Shown piece by piece: positions 6,953 through 8,892 of a DNA stretch of 8,892 bases. The stretch spans positions 1 through 8,892 of the forward strand of contig JAEZMC010000182.1 in the NCBI GenBank assembly GCA_023435805.1, given 5' to 3'. Made by a program: the position numbers and the translations under genes. Below the pieces are notes generated by a model, which saw only the letters and a program-made list of their open reading frames with translations, was not told the origin of the DNA and ran no database searches. How positions within the stretch are numbered: the first letter of the stretch is position 1; each line of letters starts with the position of its first letter. This DNA is from Bacillota bacterium (GTDB taxonomy: Bacteria; Bacillota; Clostridia; Acetivibrionales; DTU013).

Positions 6953-7063
6953 ATGCGTGGTACTTTTTTTAAAAGCAGGGGAAAGCTGCTTATGCTTTAT
7001 GCCATCATCCTGTATGTAGGTTTTATTATTGGTTACGATTATGCAATCATTACTGCAAAATAA
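6953..7063 (+). CDS. Small single-helix membrane peptide, 36 residues
   Basis: The short frame starts MRGTFFKSRGKLL, continues with a hydrophobic stretch MLYAIILYVGFIIGY (about residues 14-28), and ends DYAIITAK before TAA. A basic N-terminus (R2, K7, R9, K11) followed by one hydrophobic helix suggests a membrane peptide with its N-terminus in the cytoplasm. The main evidence that it is real is AGGAGGAGG at 6936-6944, 8 nt before the ATG, one of the best ribosome binding sites in the window. It lies between the divergent URO-D-like gene and the sugar permease operon. No convincing promoter or terminator of its own was seen. I recognise no family. It could be a transporter-associated small subunit, a regulatory leader peptide, or chance; the hydrophobic content argues against chance. 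Confidence 0.6.
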   Translation: MRGTFFKSRGKLLMLYAIILYVGFIIGYDYAIITAK

Positions 7064-7264
7064 GACGGATTTAAACATATTAATCTATAAGCAGTCATTT
7101 TTAACTAAACGGATTATCTGAATAAAACAATAGAAATCTTTTAAAAATACAAATAAGCTTTAGTAATTCTATATTAGCTAAATTAGGCTCAAGCTCTGTA
7201 ATGCTTATAGAGCAGAATTCACAACAACATAATTAAAAATGATGGCAATAAGTAAAAGTCATTA

Positions 7265-7293
7265 TTGATATAAAAAAAATACAAGCATATAAT
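7265..7293 (+). promoter_or_regulatory. Near-consensus sigma-A promoter of the LplB/YtcP permease operon
   Basis: TTGATA (7265-7270), a 17-bp spacer and a perfect TATAAT (7288-7293) give a predicted start near 7300 and an 80-nt leader. The match is strong enough for activator-independent expression, so control could come from repression or from the leader. Confidence 0.65.
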
Positions 7294-7312
7294 AATACTG
7301 CGGGTTGGCCGA

Positions 7313-7344
7313 CAAAGAGAATCTTTGCAATTTGTAACAAAGAT
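7313..7344 (+). promoter_or_regulatory. Leader with mutually exclusive hairpins or operator
   Basis: CAAAGA (7313-7318) can pair with TCTTTG (7322-7327). The same segment, as ATCTTTG (7321-7327), can instead pair with CAAAGAT (7338-7344). Both alternatives lie between the predicted start and the ribosome binding site (GAGGGG, 7366-7371). In DNA form, the first is a 15-bp dyad just after the transcription start, which could be an operator. The arms are short. Confidence 0.25.
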
Positions 7345-7380
7345 AATATGTACAATTTTTTTAATGAGGGGTTATGTTAA

Positions 7381-8337
7381 ATGTCGGATCTAAGTACTTC
7401 TGCGATGACAGTCAGTAATTCCAGTTCCAGGGCAAACCGGTTCAAGATTTATTTAAGGAACAATTATATACTTTATTTATTTTTGTTATTGCCGATAGCC
7501 TATTTTGTAATTTTTAAATATGGCCCGATGTATGGGATACTGGTAGCTTTTAAAGATTACAATATTTTTCAGGGCGTCTGGGCAAGTCCGTGGATAGGTC
7601 TGGATGCATTCAAGGAGATTTTCGCGATGCCGCAGTTTATTCAAGCGCTGCGAAATACATTCCTTCTGAATTTTCTTGATCTGTTATTCGGCTTTCCGGC
7701 TCCAATCATTCTGGCAATCCTTTTAAGTGAGACAAAGATACCGTTGTTTAAAAAAGTATCCCAGACGGTTTTGTATTTGCCGCATTTCTTATCCTGGGTT
7801 ATTATAGGAAGCATTTCTTTACAGCTATTCGCACCAGAGTCAGGTCTTGTCAATATTATACTGGGGAAATTGGGATTTGAAGCGGTGCCGTTCCTGACAG
7901 ATCCGACGGTATGGCTCGGTACATACGTTGTTTTAGGGATATGGCAAAATGTCGGCTGGGGTACGATCATATACCTGGCTGCTATTGCCGGTATAAACCA
8001 GGAGCTATATGAAGCAGCGGTTGTTGATGGTGCCAGCAGACTTCGGAAAATCTGGCATATTACATTGCCTGGGTTAAAGCCGACCATTATTATCCTGCTG
8101 ATCCTGCAGATGGGCAGAATGCTGCAGATAGGATTCGACAGGCCATATGTTATAGGCAATAACTTTGTAATGCAGTATGCGGACGTTATCAGTACCTTTG
8201 TATATAGAATAGGGCTGAAATCCTTCCAATTTACTATCGCGACGGCAGTAGGACTTTTCCAGTCGGTGGTAGGTCTTATATTCCTGCTGGTAACCAATTA
8301 TATTGCAGATAAAGTGGGAGAACAGGGAATTTGGTAA
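7381..8337 (+). CDS. LplB/YteP-type ABC transporter permease (oligosaccharide import)
   Basis: This 318-residue inner-membrane subunit belongs to a CUT1 importer of the LplB group. In Firmicutes these carry complex oligosaccharides such as aldouronates or pectin fragments (family knowledge). The cytoplasmic N-terminus is Ser-rich for about 25 residues. Six hydrophobic segments follow, beginning with YILYLFLLLPIAYFVIFKYG. KYGPMYGILVAFKDYNIFQG (46-65) is the group's hallmark after the first helix. The EAA loop is EAAVVDGASRLRKIWHITLP (211-230), which contacts the ATPase. The C-terminus ends DKVGEQGIW, complete for the family. GAGGGG lies 9 nt before the ATG. The next permease starts 28 bp downstream, so the two are co-transcribed. 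The binding lipoprotein is probably further right; such systems often use a shared MsmK-like ATPase encoded elsewhere. The link to aldouronates rests on the nearby GH67 gene. Confidence 0.93.
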   Translation: MSDLSTSAMTVSNSSSRANRFKIYLRNNYILYLFLLLPIAYFVIFKYGPMYGILVAFKDYNIFQGVWASPWIGLDAFKEIFAMPQFIQALRNTFLLNFLDLLFGFPAPIILAILLSETKIPLFKKVSQTVLYLPHFLSWVIIGSISLQLFAPESGLVNIILGKLGFEAVPFLTDPTVWLGTYVVLGIWQNVGWGTIIYLAAIAGINQELYEAAVVDGASRLRKIWHITLPGLKPTIIILLILQMGRMLQIGFDRPYVIGNNFVMQYADVISTFVYRIGLKSFQFTIATAVGLFQSVVGLIFLLVTNYIADKVGEQGIW

Positions 8338-8365
8338 TATTCTTGATTTTTCAGGAGGTAGACGG

Positions 8366-8892
8366 ATGAAAACCGGTACGCAGGACAGAGTATTTGATTC
8401 GACGATCAATTTGGTCATCGCAGTGACTTCTTTATTATGTTTATTACCGCTGTTATACATATTATCAGTTTCACTCAGCTCGAGTGATGCCATCGCTGCA
8501 AGGCAGGTACTGATATTACCGGTAGGGATCACATTGGAATCCTACCTGGCTGTTTTTGCAGATAGCTCCATGATCGGGTCCATGATTTTTACCGTCTGGC
8601 TGACAGCTGCATGTACGGTGCTTAGTATAATAATGACCATTCTGGCGGCATATCCTCTGACAAAGAAAAAGCTGAAGGGAAGAAATTTCTTTCTGGTAGT
8701 CATTGTCATAACCATGTATTTCGGCGGCGGCATGATACCGGAGTATATCCTGGTAAAAAGCCTGAACATGATTGATACGCCCTGGGCGCTTATGGTGCCG
8801 TACTGTTTAAGCGCATTTAATATGATCATACTTAAAACCTTCTTTACAAATCTGCCTGAAAGTCTCGAGGAGTCTGCGTATCTGGATGGTGC
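8366..8892 (+). CDS. YtcP/LplC-type ABC transporter permease (5' part, end outside window)
   Basis: An open frame runs from the ATG at 8366 to the window edge without a stop (175 codons plus 2 nt), so the gene is cut. AGGAGGT lies 7-8 nt before the start. The product starts MKTGTQDRVFDSTINLVIAV and has hydrophobic segments at about residues 14-34, 71-95 and 106-126. The run TMYFGGGMIPEYILVKSLNM (115-134) is the diagnostic signature of the YtcP/LplC group. The frame then reads LPESLEESAYLDG, the beginning of the EAA loop, at the very end. It is the partner of the LplB-like permease 28 bp upstream; together they form the membrane channel. About 115 further residues are expected beyond the window for a usual length near 290-300. 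Confidence 0.92.
   Translation, partial: MKTGTQDRVFDSTINLVIAVTSLLCLLPLLYILSVSLSSSDAIAARQVLILPVGITLESYLAVFADSSMIGSMIFTVWLTAACTVLSIIMTILAAYPLTKKKLKGRNFFLVVIVITMYFGGGMIPEYILVKSLNMIDTPWALMVPYCLSAFNMIILKTFFTNLPESLEESAYLDG

Larger units (their letters stand above)
7064..7380. other. AT-rich intergenic region upstream of the permease operon
   Basis: About 317 bp, visibly richer in A and T than the flanking genes, with no credible open frame. It holds an imperfect hairpin, GCTCTGTA (7193-7200) with TATAGAGC (7206-7213), one G-T pair, no T-tract. It also holds the permease promoter (7265-7293) and a leader with alternative short hairpins (7313-7344). No riboswitch class was recognised. Confidence 0.6.

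Noticed and set aside
7193..7213. Hairpin GCTCTGTA/TATAGAGC as a terminator of the 36-residue gene
   Set aside because: There is no T-tract after it, it contains a G-T pair, and it lies 130 bp past the stop.
7641..8297. 218-codon open frame on - inside the LplB-like permease
   Set aside because: It is the antisense shadow of a clear six-helix permease.

Overview
The window looks like a chromosomal stretch of a low-to-moderate GC Firmicute, probably of the Clostridia (a Paenibacillus-like Bacillales is the main alternative). The evidence is strong AGGAGG-type ribosome binding sites, sigma-A-like promoters, a YkuS/UPF0180 protein, and LplB/YtcP-type sugar permeases of the kind found in xylan-degrading Firmicutes. 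No mobile element, phage gene, CRISPR array, rRNA or tRNA was recognised.

Layout: (1) 1-575, the 3' end of an AraQ/MalG-type sugar ABC permease on +. (2) 696-1991, proA (glutamate-5-semialdehyde dehydrogenase) on -, with a good promoter just upstream. (3) 2160-2423, a small YkuS-family protein on +, followed by a 16-bp perfect hairpin. (4) 2622-4781, a GH67 alpha-glucuronidase (aguA) on -. (5) 4869-5714, an AraC-family regulator on +, divergent from aguA with adjacent -10 boxes. (6) 5689-6798, a URO-D/MtaA-like protein on -, overlapping the regulator gene tail to tail by 26 bp. (7) 6953-7063, a 36-residue one-helix membrane peptide on + behind an excellent ribosome binding site. (8) 7064-7380, an AT-rich regulatory gap with a near-consensus promoter. 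(9) 7381-8337 and 8366-end, an LplB-like and a YtcP/LplC-like permease on +, the second cut by the window edge.

From about 2.6 kb to the end, the genes read as a locus for importing and processing aldouronates (xylan oligosaccharides carrying 4-O-methylglucuronic acid). The two permeases would import the oligomers. Intracellular GH67 would remove the (methyl)glucuronosyl group. The AraC-type regulator would sense the substrate. The solute-binding lipoprotein, xylanase and beta-xylosidase would have to lie outside the window. The most intriguing part is the URO-D-like protein beside an enzyme that releases a methyl-ether sugar acid. Its fold family includes corrinoid-linked methyltransferases, so a role in handling the O-methyl group is a testable but unproven idea. 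The left third (permease end, proA, ykuS) appears functionally separate.
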